A stretch of 64,000 bases of DNA from positions 1-64,000 of the forward strand of contig CBDFKJ010000008.1 of NCBI GenBank assembly GCA_965248805.1, read 5' to 3'. The stretch comes from CBDFKJ01 sp965248805 (GTDB lineage Bacteria > Pseudomonadota > Alphaproteobacteria > UBA6615). The position numbers and the translations under genes were made by a program. Under the pieces are notes generated by a model. It did no database searches. It was not told the origin of the DNA and worked only from the letters and a program-made list of their open reading frames with translations. The stretch's first letter is position 1. Each line of letters opens with the position of its first letter. Positions 35,794-43,862 of this stretch are shown piece after piece.

Positions 35794-36823
35794 GGCTCAG
35801 TTCGCGAAGCGTATGCGTAGTGGTAGACTGTTCCCCGATTGGCGTGGGAGATCAGGCAGATGGATCGCGAGCGGTTTCGCGACTGGTTTTCGCATGTTGA
35901 TGAGTTGACGGCGGCGCAGCGCAAGGAGGTCGCGGCGGTGTTGTCGGAGCTGTCGGAGGGCGCAGCCTCGCTGGCGGCGATCGAACTGGGCGTGGACGAC
36001 GAGCGGTGCTGTCCTCATTGCGGCGGCGGCGGGGCGGTGTCGCGGGGCAAGGCACGCGGTCTGCGTCGCTTATCGCTGCAAGGCCTGTGGGAAGACATTC
36101 GGCGCGCTCACCGGCACGGCGCTGTCGGGCCTGCACCACAAGGAGCGCTGGCTGGCCTTCGGCGCGTCGCTTGCCGAAGGCGAGACGATACGAGAGGCTG
36201 CCGAGCGCTGCGGGATTGCGCCGAGCACGGCGTTTCGCTGGCGCCACCGCTTTCTGGAGGCGGTTCGGCAAGCGCCGGACCGGCTTGCCGGGATCGTCGA
36301 GGCCGACGAGACCTTCGTTCTTGAGAGCCGGAAGGGAGAGCGGAAGCTGGACCGCAAGCCGCGCCGGCGCGGCGGCAAGGCCCGCAAACGCGGCCTCTCG
36401 CGCGAGCAGGTGCCGGTCCTGGTCGCCGCCGACCGAGCCGGCGCGACCCTCAGCCATACCCTGCCCGCTCTCAACGCAGACAGCGTGAAGGAGGCGCTGG
36501 AGCCGGTCGTCGCCCGCGATGCCTTGCTCGTCTCCGACGCCAACCGCTGCTATCCGCCCGTCGCGGCGGCGCTCGACATCCCTCACGAGAGCATCAACGG
36601 CGCCGCCGGCGAGCGGGTCCGCGGCGCCCTGCACATCCAGACGGTCAACAGCCGCCACAGCCAGATCAAGGGCTTCCTGCGAGGCTTCCACGGCATCGCT
36701 ACCAAGTACCTCGACAGCTATCTCAGGTGGTTCCATCTCATCGAACTCGGCGACCGGCCGTCCCCGAGAGCCTGTCTCCAAGCGGCGATGGCTAAACCAT
36801 GCCTACGGTTTGCGAATTGAGCC
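35794..36823 (+). mobile_element. IS1595-type insertion sequence
   Basis: The element is 1030 bases. Ends are GGCTCAGTTCGCGAA (left) and GGCTCAATTCGCAAA (right, read inward). Perfect 8-base target duplications ATTCACAA lie at 35786-35793 and 36824-36831, the size typical of IS1595. It contains one transposase gene with a frameshift. Confidence 0.88.
35860..36820 (+). pseudogene. IS1595 family transposase, frameshifted
   Basis: An N-terminal zinc-ribbon domain begins CCPHCGGGGAVSRGKARG. One extra T near 36072 (CGCTTATCGC for CGCTATCGC) breaks the frame; correcting it gives RRYRCKACGKTFGALTG and the helix-turn-helix TIREAAERCGIAPSTAFRWR. The catalytic domain then runs to 36820 (IVEADETFVLESR, LLVSDANRCYP, VNSRHSQIKGFLRGFHGIAT). 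The sharp target duplication suggests recent insertion, so either the lesion is new or it is a base-calling error. Confidence 0.82.
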
Positions 36824-36937
36824 ATTCACAAAGACTTTTGGTTTCCTTCCGCGCGCACATCGCCGCGCCGCAAACCGTTGATAACCTTGGTCTTATCCGG
36901 CCACTTCCGGCCTCTTCCGGATTCACAAAGACTTTTG
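36824..36937. repeat. 17-bp direct repeat, two copies
   Basis: ATTCACAAAGACTTTTG occurs at 36824-36840 and again at 36921-36937, 97 bases apart. The first copy overlaps the IS1595 target duplication, so the element inserted at this repeat. The stretch between also has CCGG-rich short repeats and no gene. It could be an old attachment or regulator site; no function is evident. Confidence 0.6.
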
Positions 36938-37034
36938 TCCCCGCACAATGATCCGGCGTTGTGCCCTTGGCGGCCGCGGAGCCGCGCCCAGGACCGTGCG
37001 CGGGTGGCACGGCGCTTGCGTCAATTCCGGTCGC

Positions 37035-37672
37035 ATGGATGCGACCACCGCCATCCCGCCGACGGCCACTGCAGCGCCGGCCGCCAAGCCCTCCGGGTTC
37101 GGCGCGGTGGACAATGATCGAATCAGTTTCTGGGACCTTTTGGACCTCGTCAATCCGCTGCAACACGTGCCGGTCGTCTCGAACATGCATCGGCGCATGA
37201 CCTGTGATGAGTTTCACCCCACGATGCGCTTCCTGGGCGGCGCGCTGTTTGGCGGCCCAATCGGGGGCCGCGGCGGTGGCCGGCATGGTCATCGAGGATG
37301 TCACGGGTCGCGACCCGGGCGGACACGTTGTAGCGATGCTGTTCGGCGACGACGATCCGCCGGCCGAAACGGCCATTGCGGCGACCGCGGCCGCCACCGA
37401 CGCGGTCGCTTCACAAGCGACCGGGGCGCCGTTGGACCTGCGCGGCGGTTTGGCGGCTTCCCAGGCCGCCCCCGTTGGGCTCCCCGCTCGCCCGGCATGG
37501 ATGGATCTGGCCATCATTGAGGCCCAGACGGCGAATCCGGCCGCAGGCTGTGACTATACCGCCGCCACTGGCACCCGCGGCAATCCCGCTGGCCATGACG
37601 GATGCGTTGGATAAGTACGAGCTGTTGCTGGAATCGCGCCGCGAGGACGACGAACGCGACAAGGAACGTTGA
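37035..37672 (+). pseudogene. Conserved hypothetical protein, frameshifted twice
   Basis: Starts at ATG 37035. The first phase reads FWDLLDLVNPLQHVPVVSNM and FLGGALFGGPIG, a recognisable alphaproteobacterial protein of unknown function. An extra G in a run near 37268 shifts to the second phase (AAAVAGMVIEDVTGRDPGGH). Around 37550 a further shift leads to LAMTDALDKYELLLESRRED, the typical C-terminus, ending at 37672. The glycine-rich hydrophobic middle looks like a membrane or channel-like segment. It may be translated as a short truncated product only. Confidence 0.6.
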
Positions 37673-37685
37673 TGGCCGCCGGGTC

Positions 37686-38402
37686 TTAGGGCGCTCGCGG
37701 CTGGCGCCGGGCTTGGCGCTCGCCGAAGATAGCGGTACCGACGCGCACCAAGGTGGCGCCAAATTGTACCGCCAGCGGGTAATCCGCACTCATCCCCATG
37801 CTCAGCTCGGGCAGGTCGTTGCGCCGCGCAATTTCGCGCAGCAGTGCGAAATGCGGTGCAGGCTCGTCGCCGAACGGCGGTATGCACATCAAGCCGCAGA
37901 TCGGCAGCGCCCACTCCTCGCGGCAGCGCCGGACGAAGGCATCTGCGGCGCCCGGCGTCACCCCGGCCTTTTGCGGTTCTTCGCCGGTATTGATTTCAAC
38001 GAAGCAACGCAGGTGCCGGCCTGACTTCGCCAGCTCCTCAGCGAGCCTGGTGGCGAGCTTGGGCCTGTCAACGGTCTGGATCACATCGACCAAGCGAACG
38101 GCATGGCGCACCTTGTTGGTCTGCAGTGGACCGATGAAATGCAGCTCCAGGTCCGGCCAGCCGGCCCGGCGCGCGAGCCAGTGGTCCTCCGCCTCCTGCA
38201 GCCGGTTTTCGCCGAAAATGCGATGGCCGGCCGCGAGGGCAGCCTCGATGCGGTCTGCCGGCTGACCCTTGGAGACCGCGACCAGCGCGACCGCGCCGGG
38301 GTCGCGCCCGGCGGCACGCGCAGCGTCGGCGATGTGGGTGCGGACGGTCGCCAGGTTGGCCGCCACATCCGGCGGGTGTGCGCCTACTTCGGCTTGCTGC
38401 AT
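37686..38402 (-). CDS. yggS: YggS family pyridoxal phosphate homeostasis protein
   Basis: 239 residues from the ATG at 38402; longer upstream reading is arginine-rich noise. It has the alanine-racemase-like barrel with the PLP lysine in ALVAVSKGQPADRI, followed by GHRIFGENRLQEAEDHW and LHFIGPLQTNK, and ends LSMGMSADYPLAVQFGATLVR, the phosphate-binding end. Cytoplasmic PLP-binding protein that keeps vitamin B6 and amino acid pools balanced. It is transcribed toward the frameshifted gene at 37035-37672. Confidence 0.9.
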   Translation of the reverse strand: MQQAEVGAHPPDVAANLATVRTHIADAARAAGRDPGAVALVAVSKGQPADRIEAALAAGHRIFGENRLQEAEDHWLARRAGWPDLELHFIGPLQTNKVRHAVRLVDVIQTVDRPKLATRLAEELAKSGRHLRCFVEINTGEEPQKAGVTPGAADAFVRRCREEWALPICGLMCIPPFGDEPAPHFALLREIARRNDLPELSMGMSADYPLAVQFGATLVRVGTAIFGERQARRQPRAP

Positions 38403-38443
38403 CTTCGCTCGCTGGGAGTTCGCGCCGCTCCTGAATGAAACCG

Positions 38444-39142
38444 CTATATTTTCCCGTCGTGATGGAGTTCGCCGGGAACGGCCTCCGCATTCACATTCCA
38501 GGCAATCGATATTCGGGGGCGCTTGCCATAATAGGGTGTCACCTGATGGGTGAGATGCGATGGAAATATGACCATCACCGCGGGGTCGACGCCGATCGGA
38601 CGAAAGGCATTGCTGACATGATAGGGTTTTCCCGGGCAGCAGTTTTTGAGGCGCGGATCGCAAAATATCAATGCACCGTTGAGCGGTTCGCGCCGCGCCT
38701 CTTCCTCGTCGCCATTGTCGAGCGCGCAAACGATGGATGCGGTCGAACGTTTGTGCGAATGGGGCAAAGCATATTCGCCGTCGCGGAAGACATTCGCCCA
38801 GCAGTCGTCGACGACTGCCGATTTGGCGCCCGTCACGCGCTTGAACATCTCCTTCGCGCGTTCATTGATCAGCTCGAATTCCGGCGAACCCAATTGATCC
38901 AGATCGCGAACCTTTTGCCCGCCTTCACCGCGGCTTGTTTGCGGCGACCGAACGCGCTCGACCGCCTCTTTTTCCAGTATTTTTTCGATCAAGGGGCCTT
39001 GGACCTGCTGAATATCGGGATTGACGATCAGGGTGACCCTGTCCTCACGCGGCTCGAAACGATATAGCCGAATCTCATCGGGCCAGACGGCAACCGTACG
39101 CGCGCCAACCTGAACAAAATCCCTACTGGTTACCTGGGTCAT
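38444..39142 (-). CDS. 2-oxoglutarate/Fe(II)-dependent oxygenase (TIGR02466-like)
   Basis: 232 residues from the ATG at 39142 (MTQVTSRDFVQVGARTVAVW). The double-stranded beta-helix oxygenase motif is seen in EYALPHSHKRSTASIVCALD (iron ligands) and HLTHQVTPYYGKRPRISIAW, giving the distal His and the Arg that binds 2-oxoglutarate. It resembles the putative 2OG-oxygenase family known from phages and proteobacteria; the substrate is unknown. It diverges from the JmjC-type oxygenase gene with a 200-base shared control region. Confidence 0.72.
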   Translation of the reverse strand: MTQVTSRDFVQVGARTVAVWPDEIRLYRFEPREDRVTLIVNPDIQQVQGPLIEKILEKEAVERVRSPQTSRGEGGQKVRDLDQLGSPEFELINERAKEMFKRVTGAKSAVVDDCWANVFRDGEYALPHSHKRSTASIVCALDNGDEEEARREPLNGALIFCDPRLKNCCPGKPYHVSNAFRPIGVDPAVMVIFPSHLTHQVTPYYGKRPRISIAWNVNAEAVPGELHHDGKI

Positions 39143-39180
39143 GGGCACTTCCCACCGCACTGATCAGCGACGCTGACGTT

Positions 39181-39234
39181 CGTTTCGGAAGTTTTTGAAA
39201 CGCACGATGGTGGTACCCGAAGTGCCAATTGGCA
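39181..39234. promoter_or_regulatory. Palindromes between two divergent oxygenase genes
   Basis: Within the 200-base divergent promoter region two dyads are visible: CGTTTC / GAAACG (39181-39186 and 39197-39202, 10-base loop) and a perfect 12-base palindrome TGCCAATTGGCA (39223-39234). They are candidate operators for joint control of both genes. A good ribosome site AAGAGGAGG precedes the gene at 39343. Confidence 0.4.
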
Positions 39235-39342
39235 AGAACTGGTAACCGTGCTGGGGATGCGCGTTAGGGCTGATCGCACCGGGACTTCGGGGCAACCCGC
39301 GCCGCCTTGGCGGCGCAAAACAACTGGTATAAGAGGAGGCGT

Positions 39343-40626
39343 ATGGCCGCACAGAGCATCGATATTTCGCATCTCCTGCGCCCCGTGAGCGTCGAGACGT
39401 TCTTTAGCGACTATCACGACCAGAAGCCCCTCTACGTCCCCGCGGACCGCGCCGACAAGTTCGCCGGCATCATGACCTGGCAGATCCTCAACGACTGCTT
39501 GAATATGACCGCCATCTGGAGCGACGTGTCACTGGAGATGGTGTTGGACACCGCCCCCGTGCCACCGCAGCAATACTGCCGCCAAGCCATCGATCGCAAC
39601 GATCAGCGACGATGGCAGCCGGACGCAACGAAGGTCGTGCGCTTGCTGCGCCGCGGCGCATCCTTGGTGGCCAACGATATCGACACCCTGTATCCCGGCC
39701 TGGTGGCCACCGCGGACGCGCTCGAGGCGGCGCTCGGCGGCAAGACACAGTGCAATCTTTATTGCTCCTGGGCGCAGCATCAGGCCTTTGACGTGCACTA
39801 TGATACGCACGAGGTGTTCGTCCTGCATGCCGAGGGCGAGAAGCGGTGGCGTATTTACGAGAACCGCGTGGACCGCCCGATCGCGCACCCCACCTTCAAG
39901 ACCGTGCCGCAATCCGTCCACGACAAACGTAAGGGCGCGCTGCTGTTTGATATCGAGCTGCGACCCGGGGATCTGCTGTATATCCCGCGCGGCTTCTATC
40001 ACGAGGCGCTGGCAGCGAGCGCGGGCACGGTGCACGTCTCTTGCGGCGTCACTCACGTCATCGGCCTGGATCTGGTCAACCTGCTGCTCGATCACGCGGT
40101 GGCGGATCCGCTTTTTCGCGCCAATTTTCCGTTGCCGCAGGCCGGCGAAGCGGCGTCTCGGACCCATATCGAAGCGCTGGCCGCACGACTAGGCGAATTG
40201 GCAGCCGCCGATCAGGTCGCCGCCGACATGGCACAATTCCGCCGCCAATTCCGCAATACCCGGGCCGGATATGCGCTGCCCGACGATGCGCTGGAGTCAC
40301 CAGACGGTGCGACCGCGCCCGATTATGCTGTGACGGCGACCGATTTGGAGATCGTCGATCATGGTGCGCAGCCCATCTTGCGCAGCAGCAAAGGGGCGGT
40401 ACCGATTCCCACGGGCCAGGAAGCGCTAGTCGCCTGGATACTCGAGCAAGGCGCCTTCAGCCGTTCTGCGTTCGATGCGGCGTTTGCGCACGTCACCGCC
40501 GATACGCGCGAATCCACCCTGCAAGCCCTTGATGCAATGAAGGTACTGAGGGCCGTCCCGACGCGACTTTCGTCGGCGCCCGTTTTTGCGTCACCGCCGC
40601 CGATCACGCGCGCACCGAAGGCCTGA
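39343..40626 (+). CDS. JmjC-domain cupin oxygenase (ribosomal-oxygenase-like)
   Basis: 427 residues from an ATG with a strong AAGAGGAGG site. The JmjC fold has the iron ligands His-x-Asp in FDVHYDTHEVF (about residue 150) and the distal His in GTVHVSCGVTHV (about 230); PGDLLYIPRGFYHEALA is the conserved strand before it. A winged-helix-like tail follows (GQEALVAWILEQGAFSR). This matches the YcfD/NO66 group that hydroxylates ribosomal proteins, or a peptide hydroxylase. It pairs divergently with another 2OG-type oxygenase. Confidence 0.78.
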   Translation: MAAQSIDISHLLRPVSVETFFSDYHDQKPLYVPADRADKFAGIMTWQILNDCLNMTAIWSDVSLEMVLDTAPVPPQQYCRQAIDRNDQRRWQPDATKVVRLLRRGASLVANDIDTLYPGLVATADALEAALGGKTQCNLYCSWAQHQAFDVHYDTHEVFVLHAEGEKRWRIYENRVDRPIAHPTFKTVPQSVHDKRKGALLFDIELRPGDLLYIPRGFYHEALAASAGTVHVSCGVTHVIGLDLVNLLLDHAVADPLFRANFPLPQAGEAASRTHIEALAARLGELAAADQVAADMAQFRRQFRNTRAGYALPDDALESPDGATAPDYAVTATDLEIVDHGAQPILRSSKGAVPIPTGQEALVAWILEQGAFSRSAFDAAFAHVTADTRESTLQALDAMKVLRAVPTRLSSAPVFASPPPITRAPKA

Positions 40627-40892
40627 GCCAAGGGGATTCGGGGCTCGCTGAATGCCTTGCACAGTGCCGGCAGCCGGTGCTGGCCGTGCTTACCGCACCA
40701 GGAATCGGCTTTGTGGCAATTTCGCCACAACTTTCAGGAAATGTTGCAATGGCGCAACCCGGTAATAGACATTCTAATCATTCCGGGCTTTTATGCGCCG
40801 CGGCGTAGACATGGTTAAGGCGGTTACGCGCCTTGACCGTCGCGCCGGAGAGCGACTTGGGGGCGCAAGCCGAATTCGGAGGTTTGATATCG

Positions 40893-42020
40893 ATGAAGAA
40901 TGGTCTACTTGCCAGCACCGCGCTTGTTGGTGCTTCGCTGTTAGCCACATCGGCGAGCGCTCAGACGCCGTCGGTGGGCTCGAACTTCAACGTGTCGATT
41001 GACGGTACAGTGCGTGTCGGTTTCTTGGTTTGGGACCAGGATGTCGGGTTCGGAACGGATGAGTCGACGCGCGGTTACAAATTCCAGACAGATGAGTCGG
41101 AAATCCGCTTCCGCATGCGCGGCACGGCCGACAACGGTATTGCCTACGGCTTCGACATCGAAATGCAGACCCAGACCAACGATACCACCAACGTCGACGA
41201 GACGTGGATGTTCATCGAGTCCGGTTGGGGTCGCGTCGAGTTGGGTGACCAGGACGGCGCGGCCGATCGTATGTTCGTCGGAGGTGAAGACCGCCTATCC
41301 GGCCGTGGCGGCTGGAACGGCGACCTGGGCGACATTAACAACGAGGGCTCCGTCCTCAACGATTCGCCATCATTGAATGGCACCGGCGACCACACCAAGG
41401 TGACCTATTTCACGCCGCGCTGGGCCGGGTTCCAGTTGGGCGGCAGTTGGACGCCGGACGAGTCGCAGGACGGTGGCGACGACACTGTCGGCGGCGACAG
41501 TACCGGCTTCGAGAACGTATATGAGATTGGTCTTAACTACACCAATACGTTCGGCGGCGCCAGCGTCGTGGGAACGGCGGTTTACGTCGGCGGCGACCAT
41601 GAGGGCGGCGGCACCGGCGCGGACGAAGAGGACAAGGAAATCTTGGCCCTCGGTGGCGCGGTCGACTACATGGGCTTTGGCTTCGGTGTCGGCTATGGGG
41701 ACATGAACGATACGCTACTAACCAGCGCGGAGTCAGCGGCGGGCGCGGATGGCGGCGACTGGCTGACGTTCGGCCTGCGCTACACGACCGGCCCTTGGCA
41801 GGTCGGTGGCGGCTACTTCACCAGTTCTGAGGATAACGCGTCCGGTGTTCCGGACACCAACGTCGACGCCTGGTTTGTCGGCTTCGACTACAACATCGTG
41901 CCGGGTTGGCGGGTCGAGGGCGATATCACCTTCTCCGAGTTCGAAAACATCGATAAGGACGCAACCAACATCAACAATGACACGACGTTATTCGCCATTG
42001 CCAGTGTCATGAGCTTCTAG
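40893..42020 (+). CDS. Outer-membrane porin
   Basis: 375 residues from the ATG at 40893, preceded by CGGAGG. The signal peptide is MKNGLLASTALVGASLLATS ending ASAQ. The mature protein shows alternating amphipathic strands and conserved pieces GDQDGAADRMFVGGEDRLSG, YFTPRWAGFQLGGSW and TGPWQVGGGYF, and ends with Phe, the usual signal for outer-membrane insertion. It is a general diffusion porin of the Rhodospirillaceae type. A strong terminator follows. Confidence 0.85.
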   Translation: MKNGLLASTALVGASLLATSASAQTPSVGSNFNVSIDGTVRVGFLVWDQDVGFGTDESTRGYKFQTDESEIRFRMRGTADNGIAYGFDIEMQTQTNDTTNVDETWMFIESGWGRVELGDQDGAADRMFVGGEDRLSGRGGWNGDLGDINNEGSVLNDSPSLNGTGDHTKVTYFTPRWAGFQLGGSWTPDESQDGGDDTVGGDSTGFENVYEIGLNYTNTFGGASVVGTAVYVGGDHEGGGTGADEEDKEILALGGAVDYMGFGFGVGYGDMNDTLLTSAESAAGADGGDWLTFGLRYTTGPWQVGGGYFTSSEDNASGVPDTNVDAWFVGFDYNIVPGWRVEGDITFSEFENIDKDATNINNDTTLFAIASVMSF

Positions 42021-42050
42021 GACCAACCTGAGATACCGTGGGGGTGCGAA

Positions 42051-42079
42051 GGGCGCCGGCATCTGCCGGCGCCCTTTTT
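42051..42079 (+). terminator. Intrinsic terminator after the first porin
   Basis: An 11-bp stem (GGGCGCCGGCA / TGCCGGCGCCC) with a two-base loop and a five-T tail, 30 bases after the porin stop. This is a textbook Rho-independent terminator and separates the two tandem porin genes. After the second porin a similar start (GGGCGCCGGG) is present but the stem is not complete. Confidence 0.85.
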
Positions 42080-42188
42080 AAAGGAGCAGATGCAACCGGA
42101 GCTGACCGATTTGTAATTGCCGGTGGCGCTTTGTTACGATATTGGTTTAAGAGATCACATTCTGATCCGGGGGCCGCAAGAGCGTAAG

Positions 42189-43094
42189 ATGAAGGAAAGT
42201 CTACTTGCCGGAGTAGCGCTGGCCGGTATCGCCGTAATGATGTCGCCGGCGAGCGCCCAGGCGCTGCCTGTCGGCTCTAGCTACGACGTGTTGATCGACG
42301 GTACGCTTCGTTTCGGCGTCCTTGTCGGTGACCAGCCAGGTGCGGTCGGCCGCCTGCTCGGCGGCGGCGAGAACCGCGCATCGGGCCGCGGCGGCTGGAT
42401 CGGCAATGTCGGCCACATGTTTAACGACGGCGCCAGCATCAACGACGCCCCGGGCCAGGAGAACCGCAACGACCACGGCAAGCTCACCTATTTCACGCCG
42501 CGCTGGGCCGGCTTTCAGTTCGGTGCCGGCTGGAGGCCTGACGAGAGTCCGGATGGCGGAGACGCGGCGCAGACCTACGCGAACACCTACCAATTGGGCC
42601 TCAACTATCGGAACACGTTCAGCGACCTGGGGCTGTCAGTGTCGACGATCTACGTCGGCGCTGGGGAAGAGGACAGAAGCGGCCTCGACCGTAAAGACAC
42701 GGAAATCTGGGGCGCGGGAGCGGCAATCGACTATATGGGCTTCGGCCTCGGCGTCGGCTATGCGGACCTGGGCGATGCGCAAGCCTCGAGCGCTGAGGCT
42801 GCGGCGGGCGCCGATGGCGGCGACTGGCTAACGATCGGCTTGCGCTACACCACCGGCCCCTGGCAGGTCGGTGGCGGCTACTTCACCGCGCAAGAGGATA
42901 ACGTGGCCGGCCGCCCAGAAAGCAGCGTCGATGCCTGGTTCATCGGCTTCGACTACGCCGTCGTGCCGGGCTGGACCATTGAAGGCGATGTTACTTTCAT
43001 CGAGGCCGACAGCATCAACAAGGGCAGCAGCACGACCGCGCTCGCCAATGACGACGGCACCGTGTTCGCCATTACCAACATGATGAGGTTCTAG
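42189..43094 (+). CDS. Outer-membrane porin paralogue with internal deletion
   Basis: 301 residues from the ATG at 42189, with signal peptide MKESLLAGVALAGIAVMMSP ending ASAQ. Strongly similar to the preceding porin (YFTPRWAGFQFGAGWRPDES; TGPWQVGGGYFTAQEDNVAG), ending in Phe. Between the first strand (LRFGVLV) and GDQPGAVGRLLGGGENRASG it lacks about 60 residues that are present in the first copy, so roughly four strands are gone. It is either a smaller barrel or a non-functional duplicate under decay; the frame is open. Confidence 0.8.
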   Translation: MKESLLAGVALAGIAVMMSPASAQALPVGSSYDVLIDGTLRFGVLVGDQPGAVGRLLGGGENRASGRGGWIGNVGHMFNDGASINDAPGQENRNDHGKLTYFTPRWAGFQFGAGWRPDESPDGGDAAQTYANTYQLGLNYRNTFSDLGLSVSTIYVGAGEEDRSGLDRKDTEIWGAGAAIDYMGFGLGVGYADLGDAQASSAEAAAGADGGDWLTIGLRYTTGPWQVGGGYFTAQEDNVAGRPESSVDAWFIGFDYAVVPGWTIEGDVTFIEADSINKGSSTTALANDDGTVFAITNMMRF

Positions 43095-43171
43095 GACCGG
43101 ACCAAGATACCGTTGGGACGCCGAAGGGCGCCGGGCCACAGCCCAAATTTCACTAGAATCGCGTACCGTGC

Positions 43172-43717
43172 ATGACCATAATGCGCGCCATGGCTGTTCG
43201 ATTGTTGTTCCTTTCCATCGGCGCCCTTGCGCTTGCGTTCGTCGCCGCTTGCAATGCGAAGGTCGAACCCGTCGGTGAGATGGAAACGCCGGAGGAAGCA
43301 GAAGACACGGCGATGGGTAACCTGTTCGGCGACGACGCGTTTCGCATCGGTGGCACGCCACGCCGCGAAGATGGCGCCGGTGCCGGCGGTGGTATTGGCG
43401 TCAACAGTTTTCTCTGGCGCGCCTCTCTCGACACCCTGTCATTTCTGCCACTGGCCTCGGCGGATCCCTTCGGCGGTGTGATCATCACCGATTGGTACAC
43501 GCCACCAGAGACGCCTGGCGAACGTTTCAAGGTCACGGTCTATATCCTCGATCGCCAGCTGCGTTCCGATGGCGTCAAGGCGTCCGTCTTTCGCCAAGTG
43601 CGCGATGAGGCGCAGGTTTGGGCGGATGCCGAGACACAGAGGGAAACCGGCGCACGTCTGGAGGAAACGATCCTAACCCGCGCCCGGCAGATGCGAATTT
43701 CCCAGGCCGGAAACTAG
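43172..43717 (+). CDS. DUF3576 lipoprotein
   Basis: 181 residues, or 175 from the ATG at 43190. The lipoprotein signal ends in AFVAAC with Cys as the lipidated residue. The mature part is acidic then glycine-rich, followed by the family core NSFLWRASLDTLSFLPLASA, PFGGVIITDWYTPPETPGER and LTRARQMRISQ. DUF3576 proteins sit directly upstream of leuS in many alphaproteobacteria and are probably outer-membrane-associated; the role is unknown. Confidence 0.85.
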   Translation: MTIMRAMAVRLLFLSIGALALAFVAACNAKVEPVGEMETPEEAEDTAMGNLFGDDAFRIGGTPRREDGAGAGGGIGVNSFLWRASLDTLSFLPLASADPFGGVIITDWYTPPETPGERFKVTVYILDRQLRSDGVKASVFRQVRDEAQVWADAETQRETGARLEETILTRARQMRISQAGN

Positions 43718-43862
43718 CGCAGCTCTGCCCGCCATCACCGGCCGCCGTGCGAACCGTGCTTGCGCCGCTGTGCGCAGCCACGCAATATGGCGCACATTCA
43801 AGCGCTTACCGCGTCGTGTGAGCGCGGGGGTGCAATGACGCGGCCGGGCAATACGCACAGCG

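Noticed and set aside
38403..38729. N-terminal extension of YggS by 109 residues
   Set aside because: The extension is Arg/Ser-rich, and YggS proteins normally begin near the ATG at 38402; the extension also overlaps the neighbouring oxygenase gene.
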